Source: Auanema rhodensis (lineage: Eukaryota > Nematoda > Chromadorea > Rhabditida > Rhabditidae). Taken from it: 64,000 nt of DNA. The notes beneath the pieces are model-generated. The model ran no database searches, had not been told where the DNA came from, and was given only the letters and a program-made list of their open reading frames with translations. Made by a program: the position numbers and the translations under genes. Within the stretch, counting starts at the first letter, position 1. Each line of letters begins with the position of its first letter. Of the stretch, positions 51,045-60,559 are shown piece after piece. The DNA lies in the NCBI GenBank assembly GCA_964057225.1, contig OZ059899.1, forward strand, positions 9,486,001-9,550,000, written 5' to 3'.

Positions 51045-51289
51045 AGCATATTGGATAGAAATTTCGAAAGCATTTTGGATGGAAATTAGAACGAAAAGAA
51101 CTAGTTTTTTCTATTTTAAAACAAACAATAAGAAATAAAATGAAAAAGATTGTTAGATATCCAATTTTAACTTATACATTTACTTCGATGAAGAGCCTGT
51201 TAGTTTGAAATTTTATGTCTTACAGTTCTCCAACAGAACAGACTGATCCTGATTTTTCTACGATTACATAAAACTCCCGTTTGATATGA
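51045..51289 (+). repeat. Rearranged about 245-bp X unit, copy 2
   Basis: Same junction as at 42251, but the right half reverts to the standard array sequence (AATAAGAAATAAAATG), so it has been partly converted or recombined. The interval between tRNA genes across it is 1265 bp. Confidence 0.75.
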
Positions 51290-51860
51290 AAAAAGGAGAG
51301 GAATAACGTTTCCAGGATGTCAAGGATAGCGAATCTAGTGATATTGTAGAGAAATGTAATGTCAGCTCCATAGGTTTTCTCTTAATTTCTCTCATCACAA
51401 TTGTCTTAGTTTTTTTCTCATAAGAGTTTCTGAAATCTTAGGTGAACAAGGCCGTATAAAATTTCCTGTAATTCGAAAGCATTTGGGATGGAATTTAGAA
51501 AGAAAAGAACTAGTTTTTCCTACTTTAAAACAAACAATAAAAAATAAAATGAAAAAGACTGTTAGATATCCAATTTAAACTTATACATTTACTTCGATGA
51601 AGAGCCTGTTAGTTTGAAATTTTATGTCTTACAGTTCTCCAACAGAACAGACTGATCCTGATTTTTCTACGATTACATAAAACTCTCGTTTGATATAAAA
51701 AAAGGAGAGGAATAACGTTTCCAGGATGTCAAGGATATCGAATCTAGTGATATTGTAGAAAAATGTAATGTCAGCTCCATAGGTTTTCTCCTAATTTCTC
51801 TCATCACAATTGTCTTAGTTTTTTTTTCTCATAAGAGTTTCAGAAATCTTAGTTGAACAA

Positions 51861-51933
51861 GGACGCGTGGCGCAATGGATAACGCGTCTGCCTACGGAGC
51901 AGAAGATTGTAGGTTCGAATCCTGCCGTGGTCG
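51861..51933 (+). tRNA. tRNA-Arg-ACG: tRNA-Arg(ACG), acceptor-stem mutant (A3)
   Basis: GGACGCG acceptor as at 43475. The spacer has a private GATTTTGTTTGC change. Confidence 0.82.
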
Positions 51934-52469
51934 TAAATTTTTTTCATTTCACTTGTCATTCATAAAAATCGAATTTATTTTTTTCAATGATTTTGTTTGC
52001 AATGTGTCATAAGAATTACACAGTTGAACAAAACGTTTTTTAAGAATTTTCTTTGTTGTCAACATATATATTTTGCTGGAATTCGAAAGCATTTGGGATG
52101 AAAATTAAAAGAAAAGAACTAGTTTTTCCTACTTTAAAACAAACAATAAGAAATAAAATGAAAAAGATTGTTAGATATCCAATTTAAACTTATACATTTA
52201 CTTCGATAAAGAGCCTATTAGATTGAAATTTTATGTCTTACAGTTCTCCAACAGAACAGACTGATCCTGATTTCTCTATGATTACATAAAACTCCCGTTT
52301 GATATGAAAAAAAGAAGAGAAATAACGCTTCTAGGATATCAATGATATTGAATCTAGTGATATTGTAGAAAAATGTAATGTCAGCTCCATAAGTTTTCTC
52401 TTAATTTCTCTCATCACAATTGTCTTAGTTTTTCTTCTCATAAGAGTTTCTGAAATCTTAGTTGAACAA

Positions 52470-52542
52470 GGCCGCGTGGCGCAATGGATAACGCGTCTGC
52501 CTACGGAGCAGAAGATTGTAGGTTCGAATCCTGCCGTGGTCG
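52470..52542 (+). tRNA. tRNA-Arg-ACG: tRNA-Arg(ACG), consensus copy
   Basis: Consensus gene, 609 bp after the A3 mutant, in the same pairing seen at 43475/44084 and 45712/46321. Confidence 0.96.
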
Positions 52543-53488
52543 TAAATTTTTTTCATTTCACTTGTCATTCATAAAAATCGAATTTATTTTTTTCAATGAT
52601 TTTTTTTGCAAAGTGTCATAAGAATTACACAGTTGAACAAAACGTTTTTTAAGAATTTTCTTTGTTGTCAACATATATATTTTCCTGGAATTCGAAAGCA
52701 TTTGGGATGGAAATTAGAAAGAAAAGAACTAGTTTTTCCTACTTTAAAACAAACAATAAGAAATAAAATGAAAAAGATTGTTAGATATCCAATTTAAACT
52801 TATACATTTACTTCGATAAAGAGCCTATTAGATTGAAATTTTATGTCTTACAGTTCTCCAACAGAACAGACTGATCCTGATTTCTCTATGATTACATAAA
52901 ACTCCCGTTTGATATAAAAAAAGGAGAGGAATAACGTTTCCAGGATGTCAAGGATATCGAATCTAGTGATATTGTAGAGAAATGTAATGTCAGCTTCATA
53001 GCTTTTCTCTTGATTTCTCTCATCACAATTGTCTTAGTTTTTTTCTCATAAGAGTTTCTGAAATCTCAGTTAAACAAGGCCGTATATAATTTCCTGTAAT
53101 TCGAAAGCATTTGGGATGGAATTTAGAAAGAAAAGAACTAGTTTTTCCTACTTTAAAACAAACAATAAGAAATAAAATGAAAAAGATTGTTAGATATCCA
53201 ATTTAAACTTATACATTTACTTCGATGAAGAGCCTGTTAGTTTGAAATTTTATGTCTTACAGTTCTCCAACAGAACAGACTGATCCTGATTTTTCTACGA
53301 TTACATAAAACTCTCGTTTGATATAAAAAAAGGAGAGGAATAACGTTTCCAGGATGTCAAGGATATCGAATCTAGTGATATTGTAGAAAAATGTAATGTC
53401 AGCTCCATAGGTTTTCTCCTAATTTCTCTCATCACAATTGTCTTAGTTTTTTTTTCTCATAAGAGTTTCTGAAATCTTAGTTGAACAA

Positions 53489-53561
53489 GGCCGCGTGGCG
53501 CAATGGATAACGCGTCTGCCTACGGAGCAGAAGATTGTAGGTTCGAATCCTGCCGTGGTCG
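53489..53561 (+). tRNA. tRNA-Arg-ACG: tRNA-Arg(ACG), consensus copy
   Basis: Consensus gene, followed at 610 bp by a C3T/L2 gene; the L1-L2 pair recurs at 55118/55728. Confidence 0.96.
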
Positions 53562-54098
53562 TAAATTTTTTTCATTTCACTTGTCATTCATAAAAATCGA
53601 ATTTATTTTTTTCAATGATTTTTTTTTGCAATGTGTCATAAGAATTACACAGTTGAACAAAACGTTTTTTAAGAATTTTCTTTGTTGTCAACATATATAT
53701 TTTCCTGGAATTCGAAAGCATTTGGGATGGAAATTAGAAAGAAAAGAACTAGTTTTTCCTACTTTAAAACAAACAATAAGAAATAAAATGAAAAAGATTG
53801 TTAGATATCCAATTTAAACTTATACATTTACTTCGATGAAGAGCCTGTTAGTTTGAAATTTTATGTCTTACAGTTCTCCAACAGAACAGACTGATCCTGA
53901 TTTTTCTACGATTACATAAAACTCTCGTTTGATATAAAAAAAGGAGAGGAATAACGTTTCCAGGATGTCAAGGATATCGAATCTAGTGATATTGTAGAAA
54001 AATGTAATGTCAGCTCCATAGGTTTTCTCTTAATTTCTCTCATCACAATTGTCTTAGTTTTTTTTCTCATAAGAGTTTCTGAAATCTTTGTTGAACAA

Positions 54099-54171
54099 GG
54101 TCGCGTGGCGCAATGGATAACGCGTCTGCCTACGGAGCAGAAGATTGTAGGTTCGAATCCTGCCGTGGTCG
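54099..54171 (+). tRNA. tRNA-Arg-ACG: tRNA-Arg(ACG), C3T variant with L2 spacer
   Basis: U3-G70 wobble, intact T arm, L2 spacer with the GGAACTCGAAAG mark. Confidence 0.93.
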
Positions 54172-55117
54172 TAAATTTTTTTCATTTCACTTGTCATTTA
54201 CAAAAATCGAATTTATCTTCTTCAACGATTATTTTTGCAATGTGTCATAAGAATTTCACAGTTGAACAAAACGTTTTTTAAGAAGTTTTTTTGTTGTCAA
54301 CATATATATTTTGCTGGAACTCGAAAGCATTTGGGATGGAAATTAGAAAGAAAAGAACTAGTTTTTCCTACTTTAAAACAAACAATAAGAAATAAAATGA
54401 AAAAGATTGTTAGATATCCAATTTAAACTTATACATTTACTTCGATAAAGAGCCTATTAGATTGAAATTTTATGTCTCACAGTTCTCCAACAGAACAGAC
54501 TGATCCTGATTTTTCTACGATTACATAAAACTCTTGTTTGATATGAAAAAAGAAGAGAAACAACGTTTCCAGGATGTCAAGGATATCGAATCTAGTGATA
54601 TTGTAGAAAAATGTAATGTCAGCTCCATAGGTTTTCTCCTAATTTCTCTCATCACAATTGTCTTAGTTTTTTTCTCATAAGAGTTTCTGAAATCTTAGGT
54701 GAACAAGGCCGTATATAATTTCCTGTAATTCGAAAGCATTTGGGATGGAATTTAGAAAGAAAAGAACTAGTTTTTCCTACTTTAAAACAAACAATAAGAA
54801 ATAAAATGAAAAAGATTGTTAGATATCCAATTTAAACTTATACATTTACTTCGATGAAGAGCCTGTTAGTTTGAAATTTTATGTCTTACAGTTCTCCAAC
54901 AGAACAGACTGATCCTGATTTTTCTACGATTACATAAAACTCTCGTTTGATATAAAAAAAGGAGAGGAATAACGTTTCCAGGATGTCAAGGATATCGAAT
55001 CTAGTGATATTGTAGAAAAATGTAATGTCAGCTCCATAGGTTTTCTCCTAATTTCTCTCATCACAATTGTCTTAGTTTTTTTTTCTCATAAGAGTTTCTG
55101 AAATCTTAGTTGAACAA

Positions 55118-55190
55118 GGCCGCGTGGCGCAATGGATAACGCGTCTGCCTACGGAGCAGAAGATTGTAGGTTCGAATCCTGCCGTGGTCG
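55118..55190 (+). tRNA. tRNA-Arg-ACG: tRNA-Arg(ACG), consensus copy
   Basis: Consensus gene in an L1 unit. Confidence 0.96.
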
Positions 55191-55727
55191 TAAATTTTTT
55201 TCATTTCACTTGTCATTCATAAAAATCGAATTTATTTTTTTCAATGATTTTTTTTTGCAATGTGTCATAAGAATTACACAGTTGAACAAAACGTTTTTTA
55301 AGAATTTTCTTTGTTGTCAACATATATATTTTCCTGGAATTCGAAAGCATTTGGGATGGAAATTAGAAAGAAAAGAACTAGTTTTTCCTACTTTAAAACA
55401 AACAATAAGAAATAAAATGAAAAAGATTGTTAGATATCCAATTTAAACTTATACATTTACTTCGATAAAGAGCCTATTAGATTGAAATTTTATGTCTTAC
55501 AGTTCTCCAACAGAACAGACTGATCCTGATTTCTCTATGATTACATAAAACTCCCGTTTGATATAAAAAAAGGAGAGGAATAACGTTTCCAGGATGTCAA
55601 GATTATCGAATCTAGTGATATTGTAGAGAAATGTAATGTCAGCTCCATAGGTTTTCTCTTAATTTCTCTCATCACAATTGTCTTAGTTTTTTTTCTCATA
55701 AGAGTTTCTGAAATCTTTGTTGAAAAA

Positions 55728-55800
55728 GGTCGCGTGGCGCAATGGATAACGCGTCTGCCTACGGAGCAGAAGATTGTAGGTTCGAATCCTGCCGTGGTCG
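55728..55800 (+). tRNA. tRNA-Arg-ACG: tRNA-Arg(ACG), C3T variant with L2 spacer
   Basis: U3-G70 wobble. The bases just upstream read GTTGAAAAA in place of GTTGAACAA, a private change in the otherwise constant leader. Confidence 0.92.
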
Positions 55801-56745
55801 TAAATTTTTTTCATTTCACTTGTCATTTACAAAAATCGAATTTATCTTCTTCAACGATTATTTTTGCAATGTGTCATAAGAATTTCACAGTTGAACAAAA
55901 CGTTTTTTAAGAAGTTTTTTTGTTGTCAACATATATATTTTGCTGGAACTCGAAAGCATTTGGGATGGAAATTAGAAAGAAAAGAACTAGTTTTTCCTAC
56001 TTTAAAACAAACAATAAGAAATAAAATGAAAAAGATTGTTAGATATCCAATTTAAACTTATACATTTACTTCGATAAAGAGCCTATTAGATTGAAATTTT
56101 ATGTCTTACAGTTCTCCAACAGAACAGACTGATCCTGATTTCTCTATGATTACATAAAACTCCCGTTTGATATGAAAAAAGAAGAGAAATAACGCTTCTA
56201 GGATATCAATGATATCGAATCTAGTGATATTGTAGAGAAATGTAATGTCAGCTCCATAGGTTTTCTCCTAATTTCTCTCATCACAATTGTCTTAGTTTTT
56301 TTCTCATAAGAGTTTCTGAAATCTTAGGTGAACAAGGCCGTATAAAATTTCCTGTAATTCGAAAGCATTTGGGATGGAATTTAGAAAGAAAAGAACTAGT
56401 TTTTCCTACTTTAAAACAAACAATAAGAAATAAAATGAAAAAGATTGTTAGATATCCAATTTAAACTTATACATTTACTTCGATGAAGAGCCTGTTAGTT
56501 TGAAATTTTATGTCTTACAGTTCTCCAACAGAACAGACTGATTCTTATTTCTCTATGATTACATAAAACTCCCGTTTGATATAAAAAAAGGAGAGGAATA
56601 ACGTTTCCAGGATGTCAAGGATATCGAATCTAGTGATATTGTAGAGAAATGTAATGTCAGCTCCATAGGTTTTCTCTTAATTTCTCCCATCACAATTGTC
56701 TTAGTTTTTTTTCTCATAAGAGTTTCTGAAATCTTTGTTGAACAA

Positions 56746-56818
56746 GGTCGCGTGGCGCAATGGATAACGCGTCTGCCTACGGAGCAGAAGATTGTAGGTT
56801 CGAATCCTGCCGTGGCCG
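56746..56818 (+). tRNA. tRNA-Arg-ACG: tRNA-Arg(ACG), C3T and T71C variant
   Basis: The 3' acceptor strand reads CGTGGCC, turning the usual G2-U71 wobble into G2-C71, so the stem is stronger than in other C3T copies. The terminator context is TGAATTTTTTT. L2 spacer with private changes such as GAACAAAAAGG. Confidence 0.92.
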
Positions 56819-57765
56819 TGAATTTTTTTCATTTCACTTGTCATTTACAAAAATCGAATTTATCTTCTTCAACGATTATTTTTGCAATGTGTCATAAGAA
56901 TTTCACAGTTGAACAAAAAGGTTTTTTAAGAAGTTTTTCTGTTGTTAACATATATATTTTGCTGGAATTCGAAAGCATTTGGGATGGAAATTAGAAAGAA
57001 AAGAACTAGTTTTTCCTACTTTAAAACAAACAATAAGAAATAAAATGAAAAAGATTGTTAGATATCCAATTTAAACTTATACATTTACTTCGATAAAGAG
57101 CCTATTAGATTGAAATTTTATGTCTCACAGTTCTCCAACAGAACAGACTGATCCTGATTTTTCTACGATTACATAAAACTCTTGTTTGATATGAAAAAAG
57201 GAGAGAAACAACGTTTCCAGGATGTCAAGGATATCGAATCTAGTGATATTGTAGAAAAATGTAATGTCAGCTCCATATTTTTTCTCCTAATTTCTCTCAT
57301 CACAATTGTCTTAGTTTTTTTCTCATAAGCGTTTCTGAAATCTCAGTTAAACAAGGCCGTATATAATTTCCTGTAATTCGAAAGCATTTGGGATGGAATT
57401 TAGAAAGAAAAGAACTAGTTTTTCCTACTTTAAAACAAACAATAAGAAATAAAATGAAAAAGATTGTTAGATATCCAATTTAAACTTATACATTTACTTC
57501 GATGAAGAACCTGTTAGTTTGAAATTTTATGTCTTACAGTTCTCCAACAGAACAGACTGATCCTGATTTTTCTACGATTACATAAAACTCTCGTTTGATA
57601 TAAAAAAAGGAGAGGAATAACGTTTCCAGGATGTCAAGGATATCGAATCTAGTGATATTGTAGAAAAATGTAATGTCAGCTCCATAGGTTTTCTCCTAAT
57701 TTCTCTCATCACAATTGTCTTAGTTTTTTTTTCTCATAAGAGTTTCTGAAATCTTTGTTGAACAA

Positions 57766-57838
57766 GGCCGCGTGGCGCAATGGATAACGCGTCTGCCTAC
57801 GGAGCAGAAGATTGTAGGTTCGAATCCTGCCGTGGTCG
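57766..57838 (+). tRNA. tRNA-Arg-ACG: tRNA-Arg(ACG), consensus copy
   Basis: Consensus gene. The unit has GAATTTTTTTTTTTC, AGAACTTTC and AAAGATGTTAG marks, all shared only with the last unit. Confidence 0.96.
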
Positions 57839-58784
57839 TAAATTTTTTTCATTTCACTTGTCATTCATAAAAATCGAATTTTTTTTTTTCAATGATTTTT
57901 TTTTGCAATGTGTCATAAGAATTACACAGTTGAACAAAACGTTTTTTAAGAACTTTCTTTGTTGTCAACATATATATTTTCCTGGAATTCGAAAGCATTT
58001 GGGATGGAAATTAGAAAGAAAAGAACTAGTTTTTCCTACTTTAAAACAAACAATAAGAAATAAAATGAAAAAGATGTTAGATATCCAATTTAAACTTATA
58101 CATTTACTTCGATAAAGAGCCTATTAGATTGAAATTTTATGTCTTACAGTTCTCCAACAGAACAGACTGATCCTGATTTTTCTACGATTACATAAAACTC
58201 TCGTTTGATATAAAAAAAGGAGAGGAATAACGTTTCCAGGATGTCAAGGATATCGAATCTAGTGATATTGTAGAAAAATGTAATGTCAGCTCCATAGGTT
58301 TTCTCCTAATTTCTCTCATCACAATTGTCTTAGTTTTTTTCTCATAAGAGTTTCTGAAATCTTAGGTGAACAAGGCCGTATATAATTTCCTGTAATTCGA
58401 AAGCATTTGGGATGGAATTTAGAAAGAAAAGAATTAGTTTTTCCTACTTTAAAACAAACAATAAGAAATAAAATGAAAAAGATTGTTAGATATCCAATTT
58501 AAACTTATACATTTACTTCGATGAAGAGCCTGTTAGTTTGAAATTTTATGTCTTACAGTTCTCCAACAGAACAGACTGATCCTGATTTTTCTACGATTAC
58601 ATAAAACTCTCGTTTGATATAAAAAAAGGAGAGGAATAACGTTTCCAGGATGTCAAGGATATCGAATCTAGTGATATTGTAGAAAAATGTAATGTCAGCT
58701 CCATAGGTTTTCTCCTAATTTCTCTCATCACAATTGTCTTAGTTTTTTTTTCTCATAAGAGTTTCTGAAATCTTTGTTGAACAA

Positions 58785-58857
58785 GGCCGCGTGGCGCAAT
58801 GGATAACGCGTCTGCCTACGGAGCAGAAGATTGTAGGTTCGAATCCTGCTGTGGTCG
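58785..58857 (+). tRNA. tRNA-Arg-ACG: tRNA-Arg(ACG), C66T variant, last gene of the array
   Basis: The 3' acceptor strand reads TGTGGTC, so G7 pairs with U66 as a wobble. The fold is intact. Last complete tRNA gene before the array breaks at 59337. Confidence 0.92.
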
Positions 58858-59339
58858 TAAATTTTTTTCATTTCACTTGTCATTCATAAAAATCGAATTT
58901 TTTTTTTTCAATGATTTTTTTTTGCAATGTGTCATAAGAATTACACAGTTGAACAAAACGTTTTTTAAGAACTTTCTTTGTTGTCAACATATATATTTTC
59001 CTGGAATTCGAAAGCATTTGGGATGGAAATTAGAAAGAAAAGAACTAGTTTTTCCTACTTTAAAACAAACAATAAGAAATAAAATGAAAAAGATGTTAGA
59101 TATCCAATTTAAACTTATACATTTACTTCGATAAAGAGCCTATTAGATTGAAATTTTATGTCTTACAGTTCTCCAACAGAACAGACTGATCCTGATTTTT
59201 CTACGATTACATAAAACTCTCGTTTGATATAAAAAAAGGAGAGGAATAACATTTCCAGGATGTCAAGGATATCGAATCTAGTGATATTGTAGAAAAATGT
59301 AATGTCAGCTCCATAGGTTTTCTCCTAATTTCTCTCACG

Positions 59340-59384
59340 TTCCATGGTGGTTCCCCAGGGTTCCGGCTGGGTAACCACATGGAA
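59340..59384. repeat. Inverted repeat at the array boundary
   Basis: TTCCATGGTGGTT (59340-59352) pairs with AACCACATGGAA (59373-59384) with one bulged base. CCCAG (59354-59358) then pairs with CTGGG (59367-59371) inside it. The result is one long hairpin with an 8-base loop, starting two bases after the array ends. Confidence 0.8.
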
Positions 59385-59434
59385 TTATTTTCTTTTCTTC
59401 CAAATATAAATGATAAAGAGTATAGAGAGAAAGG

Positions 59435-59440
59435 TTTATT
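59435..59440 (-). promoter_or_regulatory. Candidate polyadenylation signal AATAAA
   Basis: TTTATT on + reads AATAAA on -, downstream of both - strand ORFs. A hexamer is weak evidence in AT-rich DNA. Confidence 0.3.
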
Positions 59441-59506
59441 TATGATAAAGTATACAAATTACAATAATAAAAGTTACATAATGATTCCTAGTCGCAGCCC
59501 AAAGGA

Positions 59507-59541
59507 CTCGTAAGGAAACCTTATATAGTATTCCTTACGAG
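59507..59541. repeat. Perfect 11-bp inverted repeat
   Basis: CTCGTAAGGAA (59507-59517) and TTCCTTACGAG (59531-59541) pair perfectly around a 13-nt loop that holds the TATA-like sequence. An outer pair, AGCCCAA (59497-59503) and TTGGGCT (59589-59595), may extend the structure. Confidence 0.85.
59520..59527 (-). promoter_or_regulatory. Candidate TATA box in hairpin loop
   Basis: Reads TATATAAG on the - strand. It could be the core promoter of an LTR if this segment is one; otherwise a chance match in AT-rich DNA. Confidence 0.3.
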
Positions 59542-59703
59542 CATAAAAAGTGGTTATATCAGGTCCGTGGAACTTGGTTCCGCTTGAATTGGGCTTTCTT
59601 TGATTAAACTTAATATGAAAAAGTGTTCGTTCATTGTTGCATTGAATTCCTGTTTCTCAAATGTAGCGTCAGCTATTTGTTTTTATAATGTTCCGTTTTA
59701 TAA

Positions 59704-59724
59704 GCGATTGACGTTGTCAATCGC
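59704..59724. repeat. Perfect 9-bp hairpin
   Basis: GCGATTGAC and GTCAATCGC separated by GTT. Confidence 0.8.
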
Positions 59725-59767
59725 TCTACTTATAGGACACGTATGGAACATGCCTAATATCGAAAAA

Positions 59768-59785
59768 GTAGCTGACCTCAGCTAC
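59768..59785. repeat. Perfect 8-bp hairpin
   Basis: GTAGCTGA and TCAGCTAC separated by CC. The flanks ATCGAAAAA and ATCGAGAAA look like a short direct repeat. Confidence 0.75.
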
Positions 59786-59956
59786 ATCGAGAAAGTGAAA
59801 TTCCATGCAAATGTGAAAGTTGTATGAAATGTTTCAAAAAAAAAATAAAAGAATACTGATAATACAGAACAATTTTATGAGAAAAAATAAAGGAAAACAA
59901 TGTAATTACAAAATAATATATCATATATCATACTGGGAATCTTTCAAAAATTCTTT

Positions 59957-60559
59957 TTAGTCTTCTTCATAATACTGGTGTATCTCTGGTAATGGTGATG
60001 ATCCTAGGTCGTGGAGAAGATCCATAGTCTTGTTGCATAAATCCGTTTTTCTTTCCATTTCTTCCTTAGTGGTTGCTGGTGATGCCAGGAATATTTGTAG
60101 AGCATTTATAATGCTTTTTCTTGCCTCTGTGGATGGCAGTTCGCTGCAATGTTGCAGGCTCCATTCTTGATAGGCCGAATGGGTCTCGGCAATAATCCAG
60201 TTTGGTGTCTGCTGTTCTGGTGAATCGCAACTAGGTGAATAACCTAGTTGGTCCCTTAGTTCAGCAATGGCATCTCGGATGACTCCTGCTATGTTGGTCC
60301 ATGGTCCTATGCAGTGGTCAACCTCCGACAGTTGATCCTTGTCGTATTGGTAACATAGGATTTTGAGCGTTTCAGTACTGGTGTTCGCTCTTGTTAGTCC
60401 TTGAACTAACTCTTTCAGGATCTTCTCTTTCCTGGGGCGGTTGGCGATGGAATTGGCGCCTAGCTGCTTCAATTCTCTTACTAATAGTTGAATTGAAAGC
60501 CATCTCTTTTTGGCCATCATGAGGGGAATTTCGACGGCTTCAGGAAGTTGGGTGGACAT
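59957..60559 (-). CDS. Unrecognised 200-aa protein 3' of gypsy pol
   Basis: An uninterrupted ATG-to-TAA frame of 200 codons lies in the same direction as pol and 481 bp beyond its stop. The protein is hydrophilic and probably mostly helical. It has a basic N-terminal third (AKKRW, RPRKEK), several Trp and Cys residues without a clear zinc-binding pattern, and an acidic end (YYEED). I see no signal peptide, membrane span, CCHC knuckle or protease motif, so it does not look like a standard env or gag. Some Metaviridae carry an extra 3' ORF and that is my best reading of its position. It could instead be a remnant of a second element or a host gene exon. Confidence 0.5.
   Translation of the reverse strand: MSTQLPEAVEIPLMMAKKRWLSIQLLVRELKQLGANSIANRPRKEKILKELVQGLTRANTSTETLKILCYQYDKDQLSEVDHCIGPWTNIAGVIRDAIAELRDQLGYSPSCDSPEQQTPNWIIAETHSAYQEWSLQHCSELPSTEARKSIINALQIFLASPATTKEEMERKTDLCNKTMDLLHDLGSSPLPEIHQYYEED

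Larger units (their letters stand above)
46594..51124 (+). repeat. About 4.5-kb segment repeated at +8794, copy 2
   Basis: Matches 37800-42330, with tRNA genes 46930, 48357, 48966, 49986 and 50596. One difference seen is C at 50507 against T at 41713. It overlaps the 2237-bp repeat, so the duplications are nested. Confidence 0.8.
1..59337 (+). repeat. Tandem satellite-like array carrying tRNA-Arg(ACG) genes
   Basis: Head-to-tail copies of one AT-rich repeat, all in the same orientation, with no unique DNA between them. L units (about 610 bp) carry one tRNA-Arg(ACG) gene; S units (about 409 bp) lack it. The S unit equals the L unit minus about 200 bp: the sequence runs GAACAAGGCCG straight into TATA(T/A)AT, so five bases of the tRNA 5' end are left (for example at 157-161, 1787-1791 and 6685-6689). 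Spacings between tRNA starts fit L plus 0 to 4 S. From these I count 57 L and about 59 S units. Spacers between tRNA genes hold only this repeat: poly-T tracts, an ATATATATT tract and a conserved region around GGATGTCAAGGATATCG. I see no second gene in them. The array is open on the left and stops at 59337 inside a unit, after TCTCTCA. Confidence 0.95.
51290..59337 (+). repeat. Array block to the right end
   Basis: Nine tRNA genes in L1-L2 pairs and L-S dimers. The last two dimers (about 57600-59230, period 1019 bp) share private marks and are a recent local duplication. The final unit is cut at 59337, after TCTCTCA, about 57 bp before a tRNA start would be expected. Confidence 0.8.
59338..59956. 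other. Noncoding hairpin-rich segment, possible retrotransposon 3' UTR or LTR
   Basis: Non-array DNA between the array and the - strand ORF. It holds at least four short inverted repeats. Read on the - strand it has TATATAAG (59527-59520), and about 80 bp further an AATAAA (59440-59435). That order fits U3-R-U5 of an LTR or a terminal 3' region. No TG...CA ends, clear polypurine tract or target duplication can be set, because the other LTR would lie outside the window. A 75-codon + strand ORF at 59600-59827 has no support. Confidence 0.4.

Noticed and set aside
1-59337. CRISPR array
   Set aside because: Repeat units are 409-611 bp with no short repeat and unique spacer pattern, and the context is eukaryotic.
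1-59337. tRNA-derived SINE family
   Set aside because: Copies are head-to-tail with constant spacing and lack A-rich tails, body-tail structure or target duplications; this is a tandem satellite.
59387-59400. GGAAGAAAAGAAAA on the - strand as the polypurine tract of the element
   Set aside because: It would leave only about 50 bp before the array for a 3' LTR. Possible only if the LTR is truncated, so not annotated.
59600-59827. 75-codon + strand ORF
   Set aside because: Runs through two perfect hairpins, lies opposite to the element and has no recognisable domain.
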